Below the pieces are notes generated by a model. It did no database searches, was not told the DNA's origin, and saw only the letters and a list, made by a program, of their open reading frames with translations. A stretch of DNA of 64,000 nucleotides from Metallyticus violacea. Taxonomy: Eukaryota > Arthropoda > Insecta > Mantodea > Metallyticidae. The position numbers and the translations under genes were made by a program. This document shows, piece by piece, positions 23,996-34,947 of this stretch (positions are counted from its first letter, which is position 1; each line of letters starts with the position of its first letter). The stretch lies in contig JAUJEO010000019.1 of the NCBI GenBank assembly GCA_030762175.1, positions 5,462,001 through 5,526,000 on the forward strand, given 5' to 3'.

Positions 23996-26900
23996 GATTA
24001 CAATTTTATTTCGAAGTTTGGAAACTTCGTTAGAATCACTTTTTTTCCGTTCTTATTTGAGATAACTGGTTCTCTTTCATTATACTAGTTTGATAGCCTC
24101 AGACAAGCATATTATGCGCAAAGAATCTCGAAAAGAAAAAAATTTTTTTTCGAAGTTTGGAAACTTCCTTAGAATCAATTTTTTCCATTCTTATTTGAGA
24201 TAACTTGTTCTCTTTCATTATACTAGTTTGATAGCCTTAGACAAGCATATTATGCGCAAAGAATTTCGAAAAGAAAAAAATTTTTTTCGAAGTTTGGAAA
24301 CTTCGTTAGAATCACTTTTTTTCCATTCTTATTTGAGATAACTTGTTCTCTTTCATTATACTTGTTTGATAGCCTTAGACAAGCATATTATGCGCAAAGA
24401 ATCTCGAAAAGAAAAAAATTTTTTTTCGAAGTTTGGAAACTTCGTTATAATCACTTTTTTCCGTTTTTATTTAAGATTACTGGTTCTCTTTCATTATACT
24501 AGTTTGATAGCCTCAGACAAGCATATTATGCGCAAAGAATCTCGAAAAGAAAAAAATTTTTTTTCGAAGTTTGGAAACTTCGTTAGAATCACTTTTTTTC
24601 CGTTCTTATTTAAGATTACTGGTTCTCTTTCATTATACTAGTTTGATAGCCTCAGACAAGCATATTATGCGCAAAGAATCTAGAAAAGAAAAAAATTTTT
24701 TTCGAAGATTGGAAACCTCGTTAGAATCACTTTTTTTCCGTTCTTATTTGAGATAACTGGTTCTCTTTCATTATACTAGTTTGATAGCCTCAGACAAGCA
24801 TATTATGCGCAAAGAATCTCGAAAAGAAAAAAATTTTTTTTCGAAGTTTGGAACTTCCTTAGAATCACTTTTTTTCCATTATTATTTGAGATAACTTGTT
24901 CTCTTTCATTATACTTGTTTGATAGCCTTAGACAAGCATATTATGCGCAAAGAATCTCGAAAAGAAAAAAATTTTTTTCGAAGTTTCGAAACTTCGTTAG
25001 AATCACTTTTTTCCGTTCTTATTTGAGATAACTGGTTCTCTTTCATTATACTAGTTTGATAGCCTCAGACAAGCATATTATGCGCAAAGAATCTCGAAAA
25101 GAAAAAAATTTTTTTTCGAAGTTTGGAAACTTCGTTAGAATCACTTTTTTTCCATTCTTATTTGAGATAACTTGTTCTCTTTCATTATACTTGTTTGATA
25201 GCCTTAGACAAGCATATTATGCGCAAAGAATCTCGAAAAGAAAAAAATTTTTTTTCGAAGTTTGGAAACTTCGTTATAATCACTTTTTTCCGTTCTTATT
25301 TAAGATTACTGGTTCTCTTTCATTATACTAGTTTGATAGCCTCAGACAAGCATATTATGCGCAAAGAATCTCGAAAAGAAAAAAATTTTTTTTCGAAGTT
25401 TGGAATATTCGTTAGAATCACTTTTTTTCCGTTCTTATTTAAGATTACTGGTTCTCTTTCATTATACTAGTTTGATAGCCTCAGACAAGCATATTATGCG
25501 CAAAGAATCTCGAAAAGAAAAAAATTTTTTTTCGAAGTTTCGAAACTTCCTTAGAATCACTTTTTTTCCATTCTTATTTGAGATAACTTGTTCTCTTTCA
25601 TTATACTTGTTTGATAGCCTTAGACAAGCATATTATGCGCAAAGAATCTCGAAAAGAAAAAAATTTTTTTTCGAAGTTTGGAAACTTCGTTATAATCACT
25701 TTTTTCCGTTTTTATTTAAGATTACTGGTTCTCTTTCATTATACTAGTTTGATAGCCTCAGACAAGCATATTATGCGCAAAGAATCTCGAAAAGAAAAAA
25801 ATTTTTTTTCGAAGTTTGGAAACTTCGTTAGAATCACTTTTTTTCCGTTCTTATTTGAGATAACTTGTTCTCTTTCATTATACTAATTTGATAGCCTTAG
25901 ACAAGCATATTATGCGCAAATATTCTCGAAAAGAAAAAAATTTTTTTTCGAAGTTTGGAAACTTCGTTAGAATCACTTTTTTTCCGTTCTTATTTGAGAT
26001 AACTGGTTCTCTTTCATTATACTAGTTTGATAGCCTCAGAAAAGCATATTATGCGCAAAGAATCTAGAAAAGAAAAAAATTTTTTTTCGAAGATTGGAAA
26101 CCTCGTTAGAATCACTTTTTTTCCGTTCTTATTTGAGATAACTGGTTCTCTTTCATTATTCTAGTTTGATAGCCTCAGACAAGCATATTATGCGCAAATA
26201 ATCTGGAAAAGAAAAAAATTTTTTTTCGAAGTTTGGAAACTTCCTTAGAATTACTTTTTTTCCATTCTTATTTGAGATAACTTCTTCTCTTTCATTATTC
26301 TAGTTTGATAGCCTTAGACAAGCATATTATGCGCAAAGAATCTCGAAAAGAAAAAAATTTTTTTTAAGAAGTTTGGAAACTTCGTTAGAATCACTTTTTT
26401 TCCGTTCTTATTTAAGATAACTTGTTCTCTTTCATTATACTAGTTTGATAGCCTTAGACAAGCATATTATGCGCAAAGAATCTCGAAAAGAAAAAAATTT
26501 TTTTTCGAAGTTTGGAAACTTCGTTATAATCACTTTTTTTCCGTTCTTATTTAAGATTACTGGTTCTCTTTCATTATACTAGTTTGATAGCCTCAGACAA
26601 GCATATTATGCGCAAAGAATCTCGAAAAGAAAAAAATTTTTTTTCGAAGTTTGGAAACTTCGTTAGAATCACTTTTTTTCCATTCTTATTTGAGATAACT
26701 TGTTCTCTTTCATTATACTTGTTTGATAGCCTTAGACAAGCATATTATGCGCAAAGAATCTCGAAAAGAAAAAAATTTTTTTTCGAAGTTTGGAAACTTC
26801 GTTAGAATCACTTTTTTTCCGTTCATATTTGAGATAACTTCTCTTTCATTATACTAGTTTGATAGCCTTAGACAAGCATATTATGCGCAAAGAATCTCGA

Positions 26901-27874
26901 AAAGAAAAAAATTTTTTTTCGAAGTTTGGAAACTTCGTTAGAATCACTTTTTTTCCGTTCTTATTTGAGATAACTGGTTCTCTTTCATTATACTAGTTTG
27001 ATAGTCTCAGAAAAGCATATTATGCGCAAAGAATCTAGAAAAGAAAAAAATTTTTTTTCGAAGATTGGAAACCTCGTTAGAATCACTTTTTTTCCGTTCT
27101 TATTTGAGATAACTGGTTCTCTTTCATTATACTAGTTTGATAGCCTCAGACAAGCATATTATGCGCAAAGAATCTCGAAAAGAAAAAAAATTTTTTTCGA
27201 AGTTTGGAACTTCCTTAGAATCACTTTTTTTCCATTCTTATTTGAGATAACTTGTTCTCTTTCATTATACTTGTTTGATAGCCTTAGACAAGCATATTAT
27301 GCGCAAAGAATCTCGAAAAGAAAAAAATTTTTTTTCGAAGTTTGGAAACTTCCTTACAATCACTTTTTTTCCATTCTTATTTGAGATAACTTGTTCTCTT
27401 TCATTATACTTGTTTGATAGCCTTAGACATGCATATTATGCGCAAAGAATCTCGAAAAGAAAAAAATTTTTTTTCGAAGTTTGGAAACTTCGTTATAATC
27501 ACTTTTTTCCGTTCTTATTTAAGATTACTGGTTCTCTTTCATTATACTAGTTTGATAGCCTCAGACAAGCATATTATGCGCAAAGAATCTCGAAAAGAAA
27601 AGAATTTTTTTTCGAAGTTTGGAAACTTCGTTAGAATCACTTTTTTTCCGTTCTTATTTGAGATAACTTGTTCTCTTTCATTATACTAGTTTGATAGCCT
27701 TAGACAAGCATATTATGCGCAAAGAATCTCGAAAAGAAAAAATTTTTTTTTCGAAGTTAGGAAACTTCGTTAGAATCACTTTTTTTCCGTTCTTATTTAA
27801 GATTACTGGTTCTCTTTCATTATACTAGTTTGATAGCCTCAGACAAGCATATTATGCGCAAAGAATCTCGAAAA
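23996..27874. repeat. HOR block 11, 28 monomers
   Basis: A-B1-W-C1-D-E-B3-A-W-C2-D-B2-C1-G-A-E-X-Y-Z-W-V-A-E-B3-B2-C2-G-F. The eighth monomer (from 24,977) carries a perfect palindrome and a six-T run. It marks the start of the 3,605 bp duplication. The D copy near 25.4 kb has GGAATATTCG. Confidence 0.82.
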
Positions 27875-28519
27875 GATTACAATTTTATTTCGAAGTTTGG
27901 AAACTTCGTTAGAATCACTTTTTTTCCGTTCTTATTTGAGATAACTGGTTCTCTTTCATTATACTAGTTTGATAGCCTCAGACAAGCATATTATGCGTAA
28001 AGAATCTCGAAAAGAAAAAAATTTTTTTTCGAAGTTTGGAAACTTCCTTAGAATCACTTTTTTTCCATTCTTATTTGAGATAACTTGTTCTCTTTCATTA
28101 TACTAGTTTGATAGCCTTAGACAAGCATATTATGCGCAAAGAATTTCGAAAAGAAAAAAATTTTTTTTCCAAGTTTGGAAACTTCGTTAGAATCACTTTT
28201 TTTCCGTTCTTATTTAAGATTACTGGTTCTCTTTCATTATACTAGTTTGATAGCCTCAGACAAGCATATTATGCGCAAAGAATCTCGAAAACAAAAAAAT
28301 TTTTTTTCGAAGTTTGGAAACTTCCTTAGAATCACTTTTTTTCCATTCTTATTTGAGATTACTTGTTCTCTTTCATTATACTTGTTTGATAGCCTTAGAC
28401 AAGCATATTATGCGCAAAGAATCTCGAAAAGAAAAAAATTTTTTTTCGAAGTTTGGAAACTTCGTTATAATCACTTTTTTCCGTTTTTATTTAAGATTAC
28501 TGGTTCTCTTTCATTATAC
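24915..28519. repeat. 26-mer tandem duplication, copy 1 (3,605 bp)
   Basis: Repeats at a constant offset of 3,605 bp. Its left edge lies in a B3 monomer. Its first full monomer carries the perfect palindrome at 24,979-24,996. It includes the X-V module and a GATTACAA marker at 27,875. Confidence 0.88.
24979..24996. other. Perfect 18 bp palindrome in monomer inverted repeat
   Basis: CGAAGTTTCGAAACTTCG is identical to its own reverse complement. Normal monomers have GG at the centre and are imperfect. It occurs in the monomer that starts the 3,605 bp duplication. Confidence 0.95.
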
Positions 28520-28581
28520 TTGTTTGATAGCCTTAGACAAGCATATTATGCGCAAAGAATCTCGAAAAGAAAAAAATTTTT
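28445..28581. repeat. Hybrid monomer C1/B at duplication junction
   Basis: C1 up to ATTACTGG, then ACTTG and CCTT of a B3-type monomer, followed by A7T7. It is 137 bp. The switch lies between positions 59 and 78, which places the exchange that made the 3,605 bp duplication within about 20 bp. Confidence 0.85.
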
Positions 28582-28583
28582 TT

Positions 28584-28601
28584 CGAAGTTTCGAAACTTC
28601 G
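28584..28601. other. Perfect 18 bp palindrome, second copy
   Basis: Same sequence as at 24,979, exactly 3,605 bp later, at the start of duplication copy 2. A 16 bp perfect version, lacking the outer pair, occurs at 710-725 and its paralogues near 25.54 and 29.14 kb. Confidence 0.95.
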
Positions 28602-29829
28602 TTAGAATCACTTTTTTCCGTTCTTATTTGAGATAACTGGTTCTCTTTCATTATACTAGTTTGATAGCCTCAGACAAGCATATTATGCGCAAAGAATCTC
28701 GAAAAGAAAAAAATTTTTTTTCGAAGTTTGGAAACTTCGTTAGAATCACTTTTTTTCCATTCTTATTTGAGATAACTTGTTCTCTTTCATTATACTTGTT
28801 TGATAGCCTTAGACAAGCATATTATGCGCAAAGAATCTCGAAAAGAAAAAAATTTTTTTTCGAAGTTTGGAAACTTCGTTATAATCACTTTTTTCCGTTC
28901 TTATTTAAGATTACTGGTTCTCTTTCATTATACTAGTTTGATAGCCTCAGACAAGCATATTATGCGCAAAGAATCTCGAAAAGAAAAAAATTTTTTTTCG
29001 AAGTTTGGAATATTCGTTAGAATCACTTTTTTTCCGTTCTTATTTAAGATTACTGGTTCTCTTTCATTATACTAGTTTGATAGCCTCAGACAAGCATATT
29101 ATGCGCAAAGAATCTCGAAAAGAAAAAAATTTTTTTTCGAAGTTTCGAAACTTCCTTAGAATCACTTTTTTTCCATTCTTATTTGAGATAACTTGTTCTC
29201 TTTCATTATACTTGTTTGATAGCCTTAGACAAGCATATTATGCGCAAAGAATCTCGAAAAGAAAAAAATTTTTTTTCGAAGTTTGGAAACTTCGTTATAA
29301 TCACTTTTTTCCGTTTTTATTTAAGATTACTGGTTCTCTTTCATTATACTAGTTTGATAGCCTCAGACAAGCATATTATGCGCAAAGAATCTCGAAAAGA
29401 AAAAAATTTTTTTTCGAAGTTTGGAAACTTCGTTAGAATCACTTTTTTTCCGTTCTTATTTGAGATAACTTGTTCTCTTTCATTATACTAATTTGATAGC
29501 CTTAGACAAGCATATTATGCGCAAATATTCTCGAAAAGAAAAAAATTTTTTTTCGAAGTTTGGAAACTTCGTTAGAATCACTTTTTTTCCGTTCTTATTT
29601 GAGATAACTGGTTCTCTTTCATTATACTAGTTTGATAGCCTCAGAAAAGCATATTATGCGCAAAGAATCTAGAAAAGAAAAAAATTTTTTTTCGAAGATT
29701 GGAAACCTCGTTAGAATCACTTTTTTTCCGTTCTTATTTGAGATAACTGGTTCTCTTTCATTATTCTAGTTTGATAGCCTCAGACAAGCATATTATGCGC
29801 AAATAATCTGGAAAAGAAAAAAATTTTTT

Positions 29830-29968
29830 TTCGAAGTTTGGAAACTTCCTTAGAATTACTTTTTTTCCATTCTTATTTGAGATAACTTCTTCTCTTTCAT
29901 TATTCTAGTTTGATAGCCTTAGACAAGCATATTATGCGCAAAGAATCTCGAAAAGAAAAAAATTTTTT
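29830..29968. repeat. Monomer type X (second module, position 1)
   Basis: 139 bp. Diagnostic: CTTAGAATTAC instead of CTTAGAATCAC, ATAACTTCTTC instead of ATAACTTGTTC, and TTATTCTAG instead of TTATACTAG. It follows a monomer that ends in AAATAATCTGG. Confidence 0.88.
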
Positions 29969-30108
29969 TTAAGAAGTTTGGAAACTTCGTTAGAATCACT
30001 TTTTTTCCGTTCTTATTTAAGATAACTTGTTCTCTTTCATTATACTAGTTTGATAGCCTTAGACAAGCATATTATGCGCAAAGAATCTCGAAAAGAAAAA
30101 AATTTTTT
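29969..30108. repeat. Monomer type Y (second module, position 2)
   Basis: 140 bp. Diagnostic: the TTCGAAG box is replaced by TTAAGAAG, so the C is replaced by AA. This is the only type in which the TTCGAA core is lost. The middle reads AAGATAACTTG. Confidence 0.88.
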
Positions 30109-30247
30109 TTCGAAGTTTGGAAACTTCGTTATAATCACTTTTTTTCCGTTCTTATTTAAGATTACTGGTTCTCTTTCATTATACTAGTTTGATAGCCTCA
30201 GACAAGCATATTATGCGCAAAGAATCTCGAAAAGAAAAAAATTTTTT
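30109..30247. repeat. Monomer type Z (second module, position 3)
   Basis: 139 bp. A C2 relative with TTATAATC but a seven-T run, then CCGTTCTTATTTAAG, ATTACTGG, ACTAG and CCTC. Confidence 0.87.
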
Positions 30248-30386
30248 TTCGAAGTTTGGAAACTTCGTTAGAATCACTTTTTTTCCATTCTTATTTGAGA
30301 TAACTTGTTCTCTTTCATTATACTTGTTTGATAGCCTTAGACAAGCATATTATGCGCAAAGAATCTCGAAAAGAAAAAAATTTTTT
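30248..30386. repeat. Monomer type W (second module, position 4)
   Basis: 139 bp. A mosaic of CTTCG (A-like left end) with CCATT, ATAACTTG, ACTTG and CCTT (B2-like right part). W also appears outside the module, in the 5-mers A-B1-W-C1-F and in blocks 13 and 22. Confidence 0.87.
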
Positions 30387-30522
30387 TTCGAAGTTTGGAA
30401 ACTTCGTTAGAATCACTTTTTTTCCGTTCATATTTGAGATAACTTCTCTTTCATTATACTAGTTTGATAGCCTTAGACAAGCATATTATGCGCAAAGAAT
30501 CTCGAAAAGAAAAAAATTTTTT
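30387..30522. repeat. Monomer type V (second module, position 5)
   Basis: 136 bp, the shortest regular type. It has CCGTTCATATTT and a three-base deletion that joins ATAACTT directly to CTCTTTC. The copy near 2.0 kb also gained TATTATAG and GCATTATTATG. Confidence 0.87.
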
Positions 30523-31479
30523 TTCGAAGTTTGGAAACTTCGTTAGAATCACTTTTTTTCCGTTCTTATTTGAGATAACTGGTTCTCTTTCATTATACTA
30601 GTTTGATAGTCTCAGAAAAGCATATTATGCGCAAAGAATCTAGAAAAGAAAAAAATTTTTTTTCGAAGATTGGAAACCTCGTTAGAATCACTTTTTTTCC
30701 GTTCTTATTTGAGATAACTGGTTCTCTTTCATTATACTAGTTTGATAGCCTCAGACAAGCATATTATGCGCAAAGAATCTCGAAAAGAAAAAAAATTTTT
30801 TTCGAAGTTTGGAACTTCCTTAGAATCACTTTTTTTCCATTCTTATTTGAGATAACTTGTTCTCTTTCATTATACTTGTTTGATAGCCTTAGACAAGCAT
30901 ATTATGCGCAAAGAATCTCGAAAAGAAAAAAATTTTTTTTCGAAGTTTGGAAACTTCCTTACAATCACTTTTTTTCCATTCTTATTTGAGATAACTTGTT
31001 CTCTTTCATTATACTTGTTTGATAGCCTTAGACATGCATATTATGCGCAAAGAATCTCGAAAAGAAAAAAATTTTTTTTCGAAGTTTGGAAACTTCGTTA
31101 TAATCACTTTTTTCCGTTCTTATTTAAGATTACTGGTTCTCTTTCATTATACTAGTTTGATAGCCTCAGACAAGCATATTATGCGCAAAGAATCTCGAAA
31201 AGAAAAGAATTTTTTTTCGAAGTTTGGAAACTTCGTTAGAATCACTTTTTTTCCGTTCTTATTTGAGATAACTTGTTCTCTTTCATTATACTAGTTTGAT
31301 AGCCTTAGACAAGCATATTATGCGCAAAGAATCTCGAAAAGAAAAAATTTTTTTTTCGAAGTTAGGAAACTTCGTTAGAATCACTTTTTTTCCGTTCTTA
31401 TTTAAGATTACTGGTTCTCTTTCATTATACTAGTTTGATAGCCTCAGACAAGCATATTATGCGCAAAGAATCTCGAAAA

Positions 31480-33283
31480 GATTACAATTTTATTTCGAAG
31501 TTTGGAAACTTCGTTAGAATCACTTTTTTTCCGTTCTTATTTGAGATAACTGGTTCTCTTTCATTATACTAGTTTGATAGCCTCAGACAAGCATATTATG
31601 CGCAAAGAATCTCGAAAAGAAAAAAATTTTTTTTCGAAGTTTGGAAACTTCCTTAGAATCACTTTTTTTCCATTCTTATTTGAGATAACTTGTTCTCTTT
31701 CATTATACTAGTTTGATAGCCTTAGACAAGCATATTATGCGCAAAGAATTTCGAAAAGAAAAAAATTTTTTTTCCAAGTTTGGAAACTTCGTTAGAATCA
31801 CTTTTTTTCCGTTCTTATTTAAGATTACTGGTTCTCTTTCATTATACTAGTTTGATAGCCTCAGACAAGCATATTATGCGCAAAGAATCTCGAAAACAAA
31901 AAAATTTTTTTTCGAAGTTTGGAAACTTCCTTAGAATCACTTTTTTTCCATTCTTATTTGAGATTACTTGTTCTCTTTCATTATACTTGTTTGATAGCCT
32001 TAGACAAGCATATTATGCGCAAAGAATCTCGAAAAGAAAAAAATTTTTTTTCGAAGTTTGGAAACTTCGTTATAATCACTTTTTTCCGTTTTTATTTAAG
32101 ATTACTGGTTCTCTTTCATTATACTAGTTTGATAGCCTCAGACAAGCATATTATGCGCAAAGAATCTCGAAAAGAAAAAAATTTTTTTTCGAAGTTTGGA
32201 AACTTCGTTAGAATCACTTTTTTTCCGTTCTTATTTAAGATTACTGGTTCTCTTTCATTATACTAGTTTGATAGCCTCAGACAAGCATATTATGCGCAAA
32301 GAATCTAGAAAAGAAAAAAATTTTTTTTCGAAGATTGGAAACCTCGTTAGAATCACTTTTTTTCCGTTCTTATTTGAGATAACTGGTTCTCTTTCATTAT
32401 ACTAGTTTGATAGCCTCAGACAAGCATATTATGCGCAAAGAATCTCGAAAAGAAAAAAATTTTTTTTCGAAGTTTGGAACTTCCTTAGAATCACTTTTTT
32501 TCCATTATTATTTGAGATAACTTGTTCTCTTTCATTATACTTGTTTGATAGCCTTAGACAAGCATATTGTGCGCAAAGAATCTCGAAAAGAAAAAAATTT
32601 TTTTTCGAAGTTTGGAAACTTCGTTAGAATCACTTTTTTTCCGTTCTTATTTGAGATAACTGGTTCTCTTTCATTATACTAGTTTGATAGCCTCAGACAA
32701 GCATATTATGCGCAAAGAATCGCGAAAAGAAAAAAATTTTTTTTCGAAGTTTGGAAACTTCGTTAGAATCACTTTTTTTCCATTCTTATTTGAGATAACT
32801 TGTTCTCTTTCATTATACTTGTTTGATAGCCTTAGACAAGCATATTATGCGCAAAGAATCTCGAAAAGAAAAAAATTTTTTTTCGAAGTTTGGAAACTTC
32901 GTTATAATCACTTTTTTCCGTTCTTATTTAAGATTACTGGTTCTCTTTCATTATACTAGTTTGATAGCCTCAGACAAGCATATTATGCGCAAAGAATCTC
33001 GAAAAGAAAAAAATTTTTTTTCGAAGTTTGGAAACTTCGTTAGAATCACTTTTTTTCCGTTCTTATTTGAGATAACTTGTTCTCTTTCATTATACTAGTT
33101 TGATAGCCTTAGACAAGCATATTATGCGCAAAGAATCTCGAAAAGAAAAAATTTTTTTTTCGAAGTTAGGAAACTTCGTTAGAATCACTTTTTTTCCGTT
33201 CTTATTTAAGATTACTGGTTCTCTTTCATTATACTAGTTTGATAGCCTCAGACAAGCATATTATGCGCAAAGAATCTCGAAAA
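31480..33283. repeat. HOR block 13, 13-mer with W at position 10
   Basis: A-B1-D-B2-C1-D-E-B3-A-W-C2-G-F. The B3 copy ends with CATATTGTGCGC (about 32,565), a change found elsewhere only near 51,440. From about 31,950 the block matches 50,820 onward at an offset of 18,871 bp. Confidence 0.86.
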
Positions 33284-34947
33284 GATTACAATTTTATTTC
33301 GAAGTTTGGAAACTTCGTTAGAATCACTTTTTTTCCGTTCTTATTTGAGATAACTGGTTCTCTTTCATTATACTAGTTTGATAGCCTCAGACAAGCATAT
33401 TATGCGCAAAGAATCTCGAAAAGAAAAAAATTTTTTTTCGAAGTTTGGAAACTTCCTTAGAATCACTATTTTTCCATTCTTATTTGAGATAACTTGTTCT
33501 CTTTCATTATACTAGTTTGATAGCCTTAGACAAGCATATTATGCGCAAAGAATCTCGAAAAGAAAAAAATTTTTTTTCGAAGTTTGGAAACTTCGTTAGA
33601 ATCACTTTTTTTCCGTTCTTATTTAAGATTACTGGTTCTCTTTCATTATACTAGTTTGATAGCCTCAGACAAGCATATTATGCGCAAAGAATCTCGAAAA
33701 GAAAAAAATTTTTTTTCGAAGTTTGGAAACTTCCTTAGAATCACTTTTATTCCATTCTTATTTGAGATAACTTGTTCTCTTTCATTATACTTGTTTGATA
33801 GCCTTAGACAAGCATATTATGCGCAAAGAATCTCGAAAAGAAAAAAATTTTTTTTCGAAGTTTGGAAACTTCGTTATAATCAATTTTTTCCGTTTTTATT
33901 TAAGATTACTGGTTCTCTTTCATTATACTAGTTTGATAGCCTCAGACAAGCATATTATGCGCAAAGAATCTCGAAAAGAAAAAAATTTTTTTTCGAAGTT
34001 TGGAAACTTCGTTAGAATCACTTTTTTTCCGTTCTTATTTAAGATTACTGGTTCTCTTTCATTATACTAGTTTGATAGCCTCAGACAAGCATATTATGCT
34101 CAAAGAATCTCGAAAAGAAAAAAATTTTTTTCGAAGTTTGGAACTTCCTTAGAATCACTTTTTTTCCATTCTTATTTGAGATAACTTGTTCTCTTTCATT
34201 ATACTTGTTTGATAGCCTTAGACAAGCATATTATGCGCAAAGAATCTCGAAAAGAAAAAAATTTTTTTTCGAAGTTTGGAAACTTCGTTAGAATCACTTT
34301 TTTTCCGTTCTTATTTGAGATAACTGCTTCTCTTTCATTATACTAGTTTGATAGCCTCAGACAAGCATATTATGCGCAAAGAATCTCGAAAAGAAAAAAA
34401 TTTTTTTTCGAAGTTTGGAAACTACCTTAGAATCACTTTTTTTCCATTCTTATTTGAGATAACTTGTTCTCTTTCATTATACTTGTTTGATAGCCTTAGA
34501 CAAGCATATTATGCGCAAAGAATCTCGAAAAGAAAAAAATTTTTTTTCGAAGTTTGGAAACTTCGTTATAATCACTTTTTTCCGTTCTTATTTAAGATTA
34601 CTGGTTCTCTTCCATTATACTAGTTTGATAGCCTCAGACAAGCATATTATGCGCAAAGAATCTCGAAAAGAAAAAATTTTTTTTTCGAAGTTTGGAAACT
34701 TCGTTAGAATCACTTTTTTTCCGTTCTTATTTGAGATAACTTGTTCTCTTTCATTATACTAGTTTGATAGCCTTAGACAAGCATATTATGCGCAAAGAAT
34801 CTCGAAAAGAAAAAATTTTTTTTTCGAAGTTAGGAAACTTCGTTAGAATCACTTTTTTTCCGTTCTTATTTAAGATTACTGGTTCTCTTTCATTATACTA
34901 GTTTGATAGCCTCAGACAAGCATATTATGCGCAAAGAATCTCGAAAA
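33284..34947. repeat. HOR block 14, 12-mer lacking E
   Basis: A-B1-D-B2-C1-D-B3-A-B2-C2-G-F. Most of it (about 33.44-34.70 kb) matches 4.04-5.30 kb at an offset of 29,400 bp, with shared rare variants ATGCTCAAAG and CTTTTATTCC. Confidence 0.86.

Larger units (their letters stand above)
20131..24960. repeat. Triplication copy 3 (about 4.8 kb)
   Basis: Compared with copy 2 it lacks W-V (about 275 bp), lacks the extra B2-C2 pair, and has an internal tandem 8-mer duplication of 1,112 bp. Net offsets therefore run 4,298, 4,023, 5,135 and 4,858 bp from left to right. Confidence 0.83.
27875..31479. repeat. HOR block 12, 26 monomers
   Basis: A-B1-D-B2-(C1/B)-A-W-C2-D-B2-C1-G-A-E-X-Y-Z-W-V-A-E-B3-B2-C2-G-F. 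It has the same length as the duplication period (3,605 bp). The fifth monomer is the C1/B exchange scar. Confidence 0.82.
28520..32124. repeat. 26-mer tandem duplication, copy 2 (3,605 bp)
   Basis: The junction with copy 1 lies inside the C1/B hybrid monomer 28,445-28,581, which starts as C1 and ends with ACTTG and CCTT. Rare variants GGAATATTCG, AAATATTCTCG and GAAAAGAATT are present in both copies. Confidence 0.88.

Noticed and set aside
28175..28636. 153-codon open frame crossing the 26-mer duplication junction
   Set aside because: Its extra length comes from the C1/B hybrid monomer, which lost the TAG, and from length changes in the next monomer; it is a recombination by-product, not a gene.
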